DNA from: Oscillospiraceae bacterium
GTDB taxonomy: Bacteria; Bacillota; Clostridia; Saccharofermentanales; Saccharofermentanaceae
Length of the DNA: 64,000 nt
Assembly (NCBI GenBank): GCA_902780785.1
Contig: CACZGS010000013.1
Span: 55,237-119,236, forward strand
Direction of reading: 5' to 3'
The notes under the pieces are model-generated. The model was not told the DNA's origin, ran no database searches, and was given only the letters and a program-made list of their open reading frames with translations. Positions 1 to 8,385 of this stretch are shown here, piece after piece; the stretch's first letter is position 1, and every line of letters starts with the position of its first letter. The position numbers and the translations under genes are program-made.

Positions 1-708
1 GGCTCGACATCAAAGCTTACGGTCGAGGTCGCATCCGACATCAAGAATCTTCACGGCGTTCCCGTAATGCCGCATCTCACCTGCGTTGCTTCCACCAAAG
101 AGCACGTGGCCAACATGATAAACCAGATTCGCGAGAACAACATCGATAACGTCATGGCTTTAAGAGGCGATCTTCCTAAGGACGGTGTTGTTTGCCACGA
201 TTTCGAGCACGCTTCAGACCTCGTAAGGGAGATCAGATCTTTAGATCCCGACATCTGCATCGGCGGTGCTTGCTATCCTGAAGGCCACATCGAGTGCGCT
301 CACAAGTCTGATGACATCCACTTCCTTAAGGAGAAGGTCGATGCAGGCTGCGACTTCCTCACTACCCAGATGTTCTTTGACAACAACATCTTCTACAACT
401 TCCTCTACAGGGTTAAGGACGTCGGCATCAATGTTCCGATCGTTCCGGGCATCATGCCTATCACTACCGCAAAGCAGTTATCAAGGTCGGTCCAGCTCTC
501 CGGCACCAGCGTTCCCGAGCGTTTCAAGGCTATCGTCGACCACTTCGGCGACGACCCAGTCGCAATGCGCCAGGCAGGAATCATTTATGCCACAGAACAG
601 ATAATCGACCTTATCGCTAACGGCATCACTCACGTTCACGTATATTCAATGAACAAGCCTGACGTCGCTTCCGATATTCTCTATAACCTTAAGGGGATCA
701 TCGGATAA
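1..708 (+). CDS. metF: 5,10-methylenetetrahydrofolate reductase, 5' end outside window
   Basis: Reduces methylene-THF to methyl-THF, the methyl donor used by methionine synthase two genes downstream. The reading frame is open from base 1, so the N-terminus is cut by the window edge; 235 codons are present. The MTHFR TIM-barrel signatures are visible: MPHLTCV near base 67, then NVMALRGDLP, a CDFLTTQMFFDN segment (the family's folate-binding loop) and VPIVPGIMPI. The stop codon overlaps the ATG of the next gene (TAATG), which indicates translational coupling in a methionine operon. The family assignment is secure; full length and upstream control cannot be seen. Confidence 0.95.
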   Translation, partial: GSTSKLTVEVASDIKNLHGVPVMPHLTCVASTKEHVANMINQIRENNIDNVMALRGDLPKDGVVCHDFEHASDLVREIRSLDPDICIGGACYPEGHIECAHKSDDIHFLKEKVDAGCDFLTTQMFFDNNIFYNFLYRVKDVGINVPIVPGIMPITTAKQLSRSVQLSGTSVPERFKAIVDHFGDDPVAMRQAGIIYATEQIIDLIANGITHVHVYSMNKPDVASDILYNLKGIIG

Positions 709-1385
709 TGCCTTTAGGAGTAGACATTCCCGTAAAAGAAGTCCAGAGATACATGGGTTACCGCGGATTGACAGAGATCTCGCCTGACGTTCAGGCGAAG
801 ATCAACAAGGCCATCGATATGGTAAGCGCCCAGTCGCACCCCAGGATCGTTACCAAAGAGTATCCCGTAAGAGTAAGAGGCAACGAGATCACTATCTACA
901 ACGATACCGAAGAGATCGTCCTTACATCAGAGGCTCTCGCAAGGAACCTTAAGGGTTGCTGCGGAGCAATCCTTCTTGCTGCAACGATCGGACCTGCCTG
1001 CGACATGCTCGTAAGAAGGGCTTCCGTTACTTCTTCTGCAGACGCTTCCATCTATCAGGCAGCAGGCGCAGCGGCTATAGAAGCATTCCTGGATGACCAG
1101 AACGCAAAGCTCGAGAAGGAATACGAGGCGCAGGGCCTTTTCCTCCGCCCCAGATTCTCACCGGGCTACGGCGACTTAAAGCTCGACCACCAGAAGGACT
1201 GGTTCAGGCTTCTTGATATTTCAAAACAGATCGGTGTGGAACTCACGGATTCGCTCCTTATGGTTCCCACAAAGTCCGTTACCGCACTTATCGGTATCGG
1301 CATAGATAAGAGCAAGGTCGGCTGTTCCGGGTGTTCCGGTTGCAGCAAGCATGACACTTGCGCATATTCGAAAGAGGACAAATAA
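708..1385 (+). CDS. Free-standing methionine synthase reactivation-domain protein
   Basis: 225 residues resembling the C-terminal AdoMet-binding activation domain of MetH, here a separate protein. The hallmark motif RPRFSPGYGD lies near residue 150, matching the family's RxxxGY-type AdoMet-binding loop. The expected role is reductive remethylation of the inactivated cob(II)alamin in MetH; that is inferred from the family. It sits between metF (1-bp overlap) and metH (start 3 bases downstream), and that metH ends after its B12 domain, so the missing module is supplied in trans. The C-terminus carries a Cys-rich run (GCSGCSGCSKHDTC) that could bind a metal or cluster or be redox active; this tail is not part of the canonical domain as I know it. 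Confidence 0.88.
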   Translation: MPLGVDIPVKEVQRYMGYRGLTEISPDVQAKINKAIDMVSAQSHPRIVTKEYPVRVRGNEITIYNDTEEIVLTSEALARNLKGCCGAILLAATIGPACDMLVRRASVTSSADASIYQAAGAAAIEAFLDDQNAKLEKEYEAQGLFLRPRFSPGYGDLKLDHQKDWFRLLDISKQIGVELTDSLLMVPTKSVTALIGIGIDKSKVGCSGCSGCSKHDTCAYSKEDK

Positions 1386-1387
1386 AC

Positions 1388-3784
1388 ATGAACTTAAGAG
1401 ACAGACTTGGTAAAGAATGGTTATTCTGTGACGGCGGCACCGGCTCCATCCTTCAGAAGATGGGACTTAAGGGCGGCGAACTGCCCGAGACATGGAATCT
1501 TACAAGACCTGACGACATCAAGTCTCTTAACAGGGGCTATTTCGAAGCCGGCTCAAACATCGTAAATACAAACACTTTCGGCGCTAACAGATTCAAATAC
1601 GATAACGTAACCGAGATCGTTACCGCTGCAGTTAAGATCTGTCAGGAAGCTCGAAAAGAAGCAGGCCGTGAAGATGACGCTTATGTTGCGATCGACGTAG
1701 GCCCTACAGGAAAGCTCTTGGAGCCCATGGGCGATCTTAAGTTCAATGATGCAGTCGATGTTTTCGCTGAGATAATAAAGGCAGGCTATGAGGCAGGCGG
1801 AGACGTTGTCGTTATCGAGACGATGAGCGATTCATACGAAGCAAAGGCTGCCGTAGTTGCCGCAAAAGAAGCATGCGACCTGCCCATCATCGTTACGATG
1901 GTCTACGACGAGACAGGTAAGCTCCTTACGGGCGGCGGTGTCGAAGGCACAGTCGCAATGCTCGAAGGCCTTAATGTCGACGCTATCGGCATCAACTGCG
2001 GCTTCGGTCCTACACAGATGCTCCCTATCGCAGAGCGCCTTGTTAAATGCTGCTCCCTTCCTATCGTTGTTAACCCCAATGCTGGACTTCCGAGAACAGA
2101 AAACGGCATGACGGTTTATGACGTCGATCCTGATGATTTCGCAAGTGTCATGGAACAGATCGCAAAGCTTGGCGTACACGTTATGGGCGGCTGCTGCGGC
2201 ACCACGCCCGATCACATCAGCAAGATGATAAATGCCGTCAAGGCGCTTCCGTTCGCGGAGCCCACGGTTAAGAACGATACCTACGTTACGAGCTTTGCAG
2301 ACTGCGTTAAGATCGGCAAGAAGCCTGTTATCATCGGTGAGAGAATTAACCCTACAGGCAAGAAGAAGCTCCAACAGGCTCTCCGCGACAACAATATCGA
2401 TTATCTTCTGACCGAAGCATTGAAGCAGGAAGAAGCCGGCGCCCACATTCTTGACGTCAACGTAGGTCTTCCTGAGATCGATGAGCCTTCCATGATGGAA
2501 GACGTCGTACTGAAGATCCAGTCAGTTACTAACCTTCCTTTGCAGATCGATACGACAAATATCGAAGCATTGGAGCGAGGCATGCGCATCTACAACGGCA
2601 AGCCCATGATCAACTCCGTTAACGGCAAGGAAGAGAACATCAAGGCAGTCATGCCGTTGGTTGCAAAATACGGCGGCGTTCTGGTCGCACTTCCTCTGGA
2701 CGAAGGCGGTATCCCTGAGACTTCAGACGGCAGAATAGAAATTGCAAAGCGCATCTATGAAGAAGCCGATAAATACGGTATTCCGAGAAAAGATATCGTT
2801 ATCGACGGTCTCGCAATGACGGTCTCATCAGATCCTAATTCCGCCATTGCCACACTTGATACGGTAAGACGTGTAAGAGACGAATTCGACGGTCACTCTA
2901 TCCTCGGTGTATCGAATATCTCTTTCGGTCTCCCTGCCCGCGAACTCGTCAATTCGCACTTTCTCACGATGGCCATGCAGAACGGCCTGTCGTGCGCGAT
3001 CATCAACCCCTGCAACGGTCCCATGATGGCATCCTACAGATCATTTAACGCATTGATGAACCTCGACCCTAACCTTCAGGAATTCATCACTGCTTTCAAG
3101 GATTACGTTGCAGGCTCTACTACTGTCGCAAGCGCGAAGAGTTCCGCTTCCTCATCCGGCGCTGTCCTTACATTAGGCGAAGCCATTGAAAGAGGCGTCG
3201 TCGGAAGAGCCGCCGAAGCAATGAAGGAAGCACTTGACTCAGGCAGAGATTCACTCGAGATAATCGATGCCGAACTCATTCCTTCGCTTGACCGCGTCGG
3301 CAAAGGCTTCGAGAAGGGTACTGTATTCCTTCCCCAGCTTCTCATGAGTGCAGATGCCGCAAAGGCAGCTTTCGCAGTAGTCAAGGAAGCCATGGCCGAT
3401 AAGCCCAGAAATACCAAAGGCCAGGTCATCATGGCAACCGTAAAAGGCGACATCCATGACATCGGCAAGAATATCGTAAAGGTAATGCTTGAGAACTACG
3501 GCTACGACGTAATCGACTTAGGCAAGGACGTTCCGCCTGAAGTTATCGTCGACTGCGCTATCGAGAACAACATAAGAGTCGTAGGCCTTTCCGCCCTCAT
3601 GACAACAACAGTTGCTTCTATGGAAGAGACTATTAAGCTCATGCGTGAGAAAAAGCCTGACACCAAGATCGTAGTAGGCGGCGCCGTAATGACGCCTGAA
3701 TACGCAGACCAGATCGGTGCTGACGCATATGCAAAGGATGCAATGGCGACAGTAAGATACTGCGATTCGGTTTTTGAAGGATAA
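1388..3784 (+). CDS. metH: Cobalamin-dependent methionine synthase, short form without reactivation domain
   Basis: 798 residues. Order of domains: homocysteine-binding barrel (about 1-285, zinc ligands in GINCG and GGCCGT), pterin-binding barrel (about 310-560, beginning VIIGERINPTGKK), cap (about 590-670) and B12-binding Rossmann domain (about 680-798) with GDIHDIGKN, whose His690 should be the lower axial cobalt ligand. E. coli MetH is about 1,200 residues because it also carries an activation domain; here that domain is the preceding gene. I chose the ATG at 1388, eight bases after an AGAGGA ribosome site, rather than the in-frame ATG at 1358 inside the upstream gene. The gene ends two bases from a convergent gene. 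Confidence 0.95.
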   Translation: MNLRDRLGKEWLFCDGGTGSILQKMGLKGGELPETWNLTRPDDIKSLNRGYFEAGSNIVNTNTFGANRFKYDNVTEIVTAAVKICQEARKEAGREDDAYVAIDVGPTGKLLEPMGDLKFNDAVDVFAEIIKAGYEAGGDVVVIETMSDSYEAKAAVVAAKEACDLPIIVTMVYDETGKLLTGGGVEGTVAMLEGLNVDAIGINCGFGPTQMLPIAERLVKCCSLPIVVNPNAGLPRTENGMTVYDVDPDDFASVMEQIAKLGVHVMGGCCGTTPDHISKMINAVKALPFAEPTVKNDTYVTSFADCVKIGKKPVIIGERINPTGKKKLQQALRDNNIDYLLTEALKQEEAGAHILDVNVGLPEIDEPSMMEDVVLKIQSVTNLPLQIDTTNIEALERGMRIYNGKPMINSVNGKEENIKAVMPLVAKYGGVLVALPLDEGGIPETSDGRIEIAKRIYEEADKYGIPRKDIVIDGLAMTVSSDPNSAIATLDTVRRVRDEFDGHSILGVSNISFGLPARELVNSHFLTMAMQNGLSCAIINPCNGPMMASYRSFNALMNLDPNLQEFITAFKDYVAGSTTVASAKSSASSSGAVLTLGEAIERGVVGRAAEAMKEALDSGRDSLEIIDAELIPSLDRVGKGFEKGTVFLPQLLMSADAAKAAFAVVKEAMADKPRNTKGQVIMATVKGDIHDIGKNIVKVMLENYGYDVIDLGKDVPPEVIVDCAIENNIRVVGLSALMTTTVASMEETIKLMREKKPDTKIVVGGAVMTPEYADQIGADAYAKDAMATVRYCDSVFEG

Positions 3785-3786
3785 TA

Positions 3787-4029
3787 TTATTTCTTCGAAG
3801 ATGACTTCGTCTTGCGCTTTAAGTTCCTGCCCTTTACGAGGTTTACAATCCCGTAAATGATGAGGAATAATACACCGGCAATTCCGATGATGCCTGTCAG
3901 ATTCACAAGGTAATTCGCAGGGTTGCCTATCTCGTGTGCGAGGTAATCGTAAAGCGAATAGAACAGCCACCCCCAGAAAGGCAATGCTATAAAACATGCT
4001 GCGCCGGATACCGTGTACTTATTATCCAT
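3787..4029 (-). CDS. Small two-helix membrane protein, unknown
   Basis: 80 residues with two hydrophobic helices (about 9-30 and 42-65) and a very basic tail rich in Lys and Ser. I do not recognise a family. It is convergent with metH with only two bases between the stop codons, and no terminator is visible between them. It follows the tautomerase gene on the same strand by 12 bases, so the two are probably co-transcribed. Its coding status rests on hydrophobic pattern, length and placement. Confidence 0.6.
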   Translation of the reverse strand: MDNKYTVSGAACFIALPFWGWLFYSLYDYLAHEIGNPANYLVNLTGIIGIAGVLFLIIYGIVNLVKGRNLKRKTKSSSKK

Positions 4030-4041
4030 AAGTTCTCATCC

Positions 4042-4401
4042 TCATCCTTTTTGTTTTCCGCCGATACCCCAATTCTCAAGAGGCGGTTCGGTGATCAGTA
4101 TAAATACGTCGGACGGGTCCACAGACAATCTGTCCTTCAGATTGCCTGCGACCGTCTCTATAAGTTTACACTTAAGCTCTTTGGATCTGCCGGGGAAAAG
4201 GCTTATCTCGATGATCATGAAATCATCAGATTTAAAGTCAGGCTTCTCGAAATCTTCTCTTTTGAATTCCTCAATGCGCTGGAACCTGTCCCAGTCTTCG
4301 ATCCCGATCGATTCAACAAGGCCGTCATGGATCGAATCCAGAACGGTCTTCTTATATTCGGGAGTCTTCCCTTCAAGCATTGAAACTTTAACTACCGGCA
4401 T
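4042..4401 (-). CDS. Tautomerase-superfamily protein (4-oxalocrotonate tautomerase-like)
   Basis: 119 residues starting MPVVKVSML, giving a mature N-terminal Pro, the catalytic base of the tautomerase superfamily once Met is removed. The protein has two beta-alpha-beta halves, as in the longer members: 1-35 and a second half with MIIEISLFPGRSKELK and a VFILITEPP strand. This is typical of tautomerase proteins with an N-terminal Pro and a conserved WGIGG-like end (here NWGIGG near the C-terminus). The substrate is unknown. It is transcribed with the small membrane gene 12 bases downstream; the 19-base gap to the upstream gene suggests the same transcript. Confidence 0.85.
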   Translation of the reverse strand: MPVVKVSMLEGKTPEYKKTVLDSIHDGLVESIGIEDWDRFQRIEEFKREDFEKPDFKSDDFMIIEISLFPGRSKELKCKLIETVAGNLKDRLSVDPSDVFILITEPPLENWGIGGKQKG

Positions 4402-4420
4402 TATTCAATCTCCTAATCAT

Positions 4421-5656
4421 TCAGGCTAAAAGATATGCGTCATCAGGTGAGACGCGGTTCTCTTTGGTGAAGATCAGCCAGTCGGTAATATCGGAGAACA
4501 GATATGTTCCGGTGTCGCCCTGCTTCATGCCGGAGACATAGTAAGGCTCCTGTGTCAGTTCACCGACAACAGAATCGTTCTTGATATCCTTGATCTCGAA
4601 CCAGATGTGTTCTTTCTCGGGCTTATCCGGATTGCTCCAGTGCTCCTTGTCGATGGTAAGACCGATCTTCGCGATGACGGTATTTTCCTTGTTCCCGAAA
4701 GCCTTGAGCATGTAAGGAAGGCGTTCTCTTGCAAGCGCGCTCATACGCTTTGTCTCTTCAGTCGAGAAATAGAACATCGGATTCTGGCCGAGGAACTGGT
4801 TGAAATCATCGACGGGTGTATAGATCTTCTGCTCTTCGGCTCTCTCGTTCTTGTAGATCATGAGAACGCATGTATCTTCACTGTGCACGCCGTCATCGCG
4901 GTCTTCCTCAGTGCCTAATGTAACATCCGGATAGTGATCTAATGCTTCTTTCCAGTCGACTGCGGTAAGCGTAAGCTGCTTACCTGCGGCCTGTCCGATA
5001 AATACGGCGTCACCTGGTTCTATCGGCTCGTCGTTTTCGAGCATTCTCAATGCAAATGCTTCGATCATCTTATAGTGGTCATTGAAGAATTCCTTGTTGG
5101 AATTTAAGATCTCGAGTTCATATAATCCGCAGCGCTTGAGGCCGTGCGTGTGAAGCCAAACTTCATCGCCGCCGTCAGATATTGCCTGAACGGTGAAAAG
5201 ATATCTGGGCGCAGGAAGCACGGATGACTTAGCTGCCAAAGCTACCCACTTGCCCGAGAGGAGCTTTTCTGAAGGACAGTCAAGCACGGCAAGGAGCTCA
5301 GGAAAAAGCACATCCATGATCTTTAACTGATCGTGGAAACACTGATTGCTGTCGCCCTCATAATTAAAGCAAATGGCAAGGCCGGCCTGAGCTTCATCAA
5401 GCATCCTGACTTCTTCATCCGTAAAAGCATGCTCAGGGCGGACAAAATCAGGGATCTCCACACCGGTGGGATTTAACTCGACCTCATAATCGTTGTCTCC
5501 GATAGTTAGATCTATAACGAGTCCTCTGGTTTCATCCATATTCATGTCATTGATCTTAATAAACTCACATGAGGTGAGATTTCCCATAAAATTCTTGGGA
5601 TCCTCGATGAGACTCTGATCCTTAGGTATGGCTATCATGTATGAAGGTTCCTGCAT
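4421..5656 (-). CDS. DUF4026/DUF2314-like protein, unknown function
   Basis: 411 residues, cytoplasmic, acidic. The N-terminal two thirds resemble proteins annotated as DUF4026, from memory of family appearance. The C-terminal about 90 residues have the DUF2314 pattern of an IWFEI strand followed by a GELTQEPYYVSG turn and a DITDWLIF end. I set the start at the ATG at 5656, preceded by AAGGAG with 8-base spacing; an upstream in-frame ATG would read into the preceding gene. No catalytic motif is evident. It lies in a run of four orphan genes on the same strand. Such proteins often occur near Rhs/immunity-type clusters, but no toxin is present here. Confidence 0.65.
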   Translation of the reverse strand: MQEPSYMIAIPKDQSLIEDPKNFMGNLTSCEFIKINDMNMDETRGLVIDLTIGDNDYEVELNPTGVEIPDFVRPEHAFTDEEVRMLDEAQAGLAICFNYEGDSNQCFHDQLKIMDVLFPELLAVLDCPSEKLLSGKWVALAAKSSVLPAPRYLFTVQAISDGGDEVWLHTHGLKRCGLYELEILNSNKEFFNDHYKMIEAFALRMLENDEPIEPGDAVFIGQAAGKQLTLTAVDWKEALDHYPDVTLGTEEDRDDGVHSEDTCVLMIYKNERAEEQKIYTPVDDFNQFLGQNPMFYFSTEETKRMSALARERLPYMLKAFGNKENTVIAKIGLTIDKEHWSNPDKPEKEHIWFEIKDIKNDSVVGELTQEPYYVSGMKQGDTGTYLFSDITDWLIFTKENRVSPDDAYLLA

Positions 5657-5697
5657 AAGTATTCTCCTTAAATCAGTTATTTCGAAAGTCAGTAAGA

Positions 5698-6348
5698 TTA
5701 TCCTACCAAAAGTTCTTTGCAATCTGCAAAGATAAGTGTTGTTGCCACCAGATCATTATCGTTGCCGCCGGGTTCTGTAAAATCGCGGATCTCGACGTAT
5801 GCAAAACAATTAGCGGAAACGTTATACGAATAGTATATCGAATCCTCATCCCAAACCAGCGTATCCGTCTCGAACGCTTCTCCATAAGCCTTCGTAAGTT
5901 CCATAATAAGATCCTGGTTCAGTTTTTTTATCTCATCTCTGAATTCCGGAGTATCGTCGATGTGCACCTGAATATAATCGGAATTGGTTAATTCCAATTC
6001 AACTCTTTTGACTAGTCCGGTTTCCTTGTCTGTTAAGATAACCAGTCCGTTAAACCTGACAGTATCTTTGGTCAGCATCTGAACATAAACGTGTTCTGTA
6101 GTAACAACACCATTAATGGTTGTCGTGATGATATTGCCTGTTCTGTCAACAAGATCAACTCCGAAGTATTCACCGATCATCTTCTCGGCCGTGTCCAGAT
6201 CTTTGCCTAATACATCTGAAGAAAGCTCGAAGATCTGGTTAAAAACGCTTCCGGATAAACCTGACGCACCCTGAAAATCCTCATCACCGGATTTAAACTG
6301 ATCACTGCTGATAACCCTGACCGGATTTTCGCTCTCATCCTCTGACAC
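5698..6348 (-). CDS. Unknown cytoplasmic protein
   Basis: 216 residues, acidic, no signal peptide and no membrane helix. I do not recognise the family. Start choice is problematic: the frame opens at a GTG (6348) with only a weak AAAGA upstream. A well-placed ATG with GGGAG sits 10 bases further upstream but in another frame, where it stops after seven codons. Either a short leader peptide precedes the gene or the start region carries a frameshift. It lies between the DUF4026-like gene and a lipoprotein gene, all on the minus strand with short gaps. Confidence 0.55.
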   Translation of the reverse strand: MSEDESENPVRVISSDQFKSGDEDFQGASGLSGSVFNQIFELSSDVLGKDLDTAEKMIGEYFGVDLVDRTGNIITTTINGVVTTEHVYVQMLTKDTVRFNGLVILTDKETGLVKRVELELTNSDYIQVHIDDTPEFRDEIKKLNQDLIMELTKAYGEAFETDTLVWDEDSIYYSYNVSANCFAYVEIRDFTEPGGNDNDLVATTLIFADCKELLVG

Positions 6349-6380
6349 TCTTTTTCATAATCATTCTCCCTTATTCTTCC

Positions 6381-7505
6381 TCATTCCTTAGGCACAAGAA
6401 TTGCCTTGTAAGCGTATACTTTCAAACTCGAAAAATCCCCGTCTATCTCATCTAATTCAGATACAAGCAAGCCATTCCTGTAGCTGTATGTGGTCTTGGC
6501 AGTAAATGTTTTTTCCTTTCCGTCCATGACATACCAGAAATCACTCGTCTCGGTCTGCTTGTCGCCTGCTCCGTTATATGAGACGGATGTTGTTATTTTG
6601 TAGACAAGAACGCCGTTATCATACCGTTCGTACAATACTCTGTCACCGTTTTCGTTATATTCCCATTTCTCGAGCACAGAACCGTCTTTGTCCAACTCTG
6701 CGGACAGGTTGCCATTTGCATCAAACTTATGCGTGCGGCCCCATTGATCTATATAATACGAGCCTGTAAGCTCTGATCCGTTGTACTCAAACTGAGTAAC
6801 CCTCTCATCATATTCATACTGCTCCGTAAGGACCTTCTCGAAAGTATCATCAGCATAAGTGCGCTTGCAGATCCTTATATCATCCTGTTCGTTGCTGATA
6901 TTGATGTCATCACTTACCACTACACAGTAGTCGAAATATTCAGATTCCGTACTATAGGTATAATCCTTCCCGCCGTAAAGATCCGTATGGACCAGATGAC
7001 CGTTTTCATATTCAAATTTGTATGTCAAATGACCATTGGTAGTATACGAAAATGAGACCAGCTGCTTTTTATCGTTATATTCATATTCAGCTGTATAGTC
7101 CGGGCAGGCAGGTGCGGAACCGCGCGCTTTGAGCGATCTGTATTCTCTTCGCGCTATAGTACCGTCACCGTTATAAGCTAATTTCCATTCATCGGTATAA
7201 GCGCTGCTGTCACTTTTATAATAGATTACCCGCCCTGCTTTATCGTAATCGTAAAGCTCGGTATCTCTGCTTCTGTCGTTCCTGTAAACCTCTTTTACAA
7301 CGACATACTTTACTTCCATGCCATCAGGAACATTTCCGTTCCAGTCAGTTACGGAAATCTCGTTCGTAAGATCTTCGGTAACGGTTTTTCTAAGTTCCTC
7401 GTCATCGAATGAAGTGCTTGCAGTACTGCGCCTCAAGAAAAAGCACCCTGTCATTGACAGCATTAAAAGAGCCGCACATAAGATACAACTGATCCTCTTC
7501 AACAT
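6381..7505 (-). CDS. Secreted lipoprotein with YD/Rhs-like repeats
   Basis: 374 residues. The N-terminus is a lipoprotein signal with LSMTGC as lipobox (Cys about 21). The body consists of repeated YxYD/YxYN-type strands (YDYDKAGRVIYY, AEYEYNDKKQLVSF, WGRTHKFDANGNLS, KWEYNENGDRVLY), the spacing expected of Rhs/YD beta-hairpin repeats but without any C-terminal toxin domain or the Rhs core boundary motif. The ATG at 7505 follows GGGGGTG closely. It is probably anchored on the outer face of the membrane. Function is unknown; a scaffold or binding role is speculation. Confidence 0.75.
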   Translation of the reverse strand: MLKRISCILCAALLMLSMTGCFFLRRSTASTSFDDEELRKTVTEDLTNEISVTDWNGNVPDGMEVKYVVVKEVYRNDRSRDTELYDYDKAGRVIYYKSDSSAYTDEWKLAYNGDGTIARREYRSLKARGSAPACPDYTAEYEYNDKKQLVSFSYTTNGHLTYKFEYENGHLVHTDLYGGKDYTYSTESEYFDYCVVVSDDINISNEQDDIRICKRTYADDTFEKVLTEQYEYDERVTQFEYNGSELTGSYYIDQWGRTHKFDANGNLSAELDKDGSVLEKWEYNENGDRVLYERYDNGVLVYKITTSVSYNGAGDKQTETSDFWYVMDGKEKTFTAKTTYSYRNGLLVSELDEIDGDFSSLKVYAYKAILVPKE

Positions 7506-7575
7506 GATTCACCCCCTATAGATCACGTTGCCGGAATATGTTCCGGACAAAAGCTCTGTCTGATCTTACAAGTCT

Positions 7576-8142
7576 TTACGATTCGATTATCTTGTAATTC
7601 TCCTTGAAATAATCCGACTCTACGAAATTAAAGCTTATCGCTTCTATCTTTCCTTCCTCATTCTTATCGACGGAATATAAGACGATCACGGCATCGGATG
7701 CTGCCGTCTCCATGGTTCCCCACAGGAATGCGGAATAATATTTGTTAAGATCTTCGGAATGAATGTTGAGCGCGCCGCTGTCGATCAGGAACCTGATCTC
7801 TTCAGTCTCCGGATCGTCCTTGCGCCATATCTTCAGAGGCTTTGCGACCTGTTCATACCAGTCGCCTTCAACATGCTTGTGGTTTGCGAAGAACCAGCTT
7901 CTCTCACAGGGTGACGGATAGCCTTCGCCGTCCACTTTGAAAAAGTCTCCCGCGTTTGCGATCTGACCCTTGCCCTCAGTAGCTTCCCTGGTAAATACTT
8001 CGTAGATCCCGCCGTCGCAGACCACGAGCTTGCCGGTCTTTATCAGCTCCTTTTCCATGTCAGAGCCCTTGCCGAGCTCCCACGCCTGGCGCTTAGTATT
8101 CTTCTTTATCGCATAAGACGATCTGTCGTTTTCTGAATTCAT
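7576..8142 (-). CDS. PGDYG-domain-like protein, unknown
   Basis: 188 residues. The central segment around ANAGDFFKVDGEGYPSP, followed by an aromatic-rich stretch, resembles the PGDYG domain pattern; this is a pattern call. I placed the start at the ATG at 8142, after AGGG and in frame with a GTG three codons upstream. A TATAAT-like -10 lies at about 8247-8252 on the minus strand, giving a leader of about 100 bases. There is no signal peptide. It is the first gene of the orphan cluster at 4421-8142; a 70-base gap separates it from the lipoprotein gene. Confidence 0.55.
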   Translation of the reverse strand: MNSENDRSSYAIKKNTKRQAWELGKGSDMEKELIKTGKLVVCDGGIYEVFTREATEGKGQIANAGDFFKVDGEGYPSPCERSWFFANHKHVEGDWYEQVAKPLKIWRKDDPETEEIRFLIDSGALNIHSEDLNKYYSAFLWGTMETAASDAVIVLYSVDKNEEGKIEAISFNFVESDYFKENYKIIES

Positions 8143-8300
8143 AGCCTTCACCCTGTGCCTTAACCGATACCGAAAACGTTCCCTGATTCACGATGAATGA
8201 GAAATGCGAAAAAACATCACATGTAAAATACCCTCATCCAAAGAGAATTATAACAGATATTTTATATTTTTATGCTAACTTAATCTTCCTTAAACGTCCA

Positions 8301-8346
8301 AATAAAAACTTACCGGCCTGACCTTTCGGGCGGTCAGACCGGTAAG
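8301..8346 (-). terminator. Rho-independent terminator of the ThiT-aquaporin gene
   Basis: A perfect-looking stem with arms beginning CTTACCGG and a TTTCGGGC-type loop lies 40 bases after the stop codon. On the minus strand it is followed by GTTTTTATTT. Confidence 0.88.
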
Positions 8347-8385
8347 CAACGTGGAAGGGGAATTCATCCCCAATTTGGATTCTTT

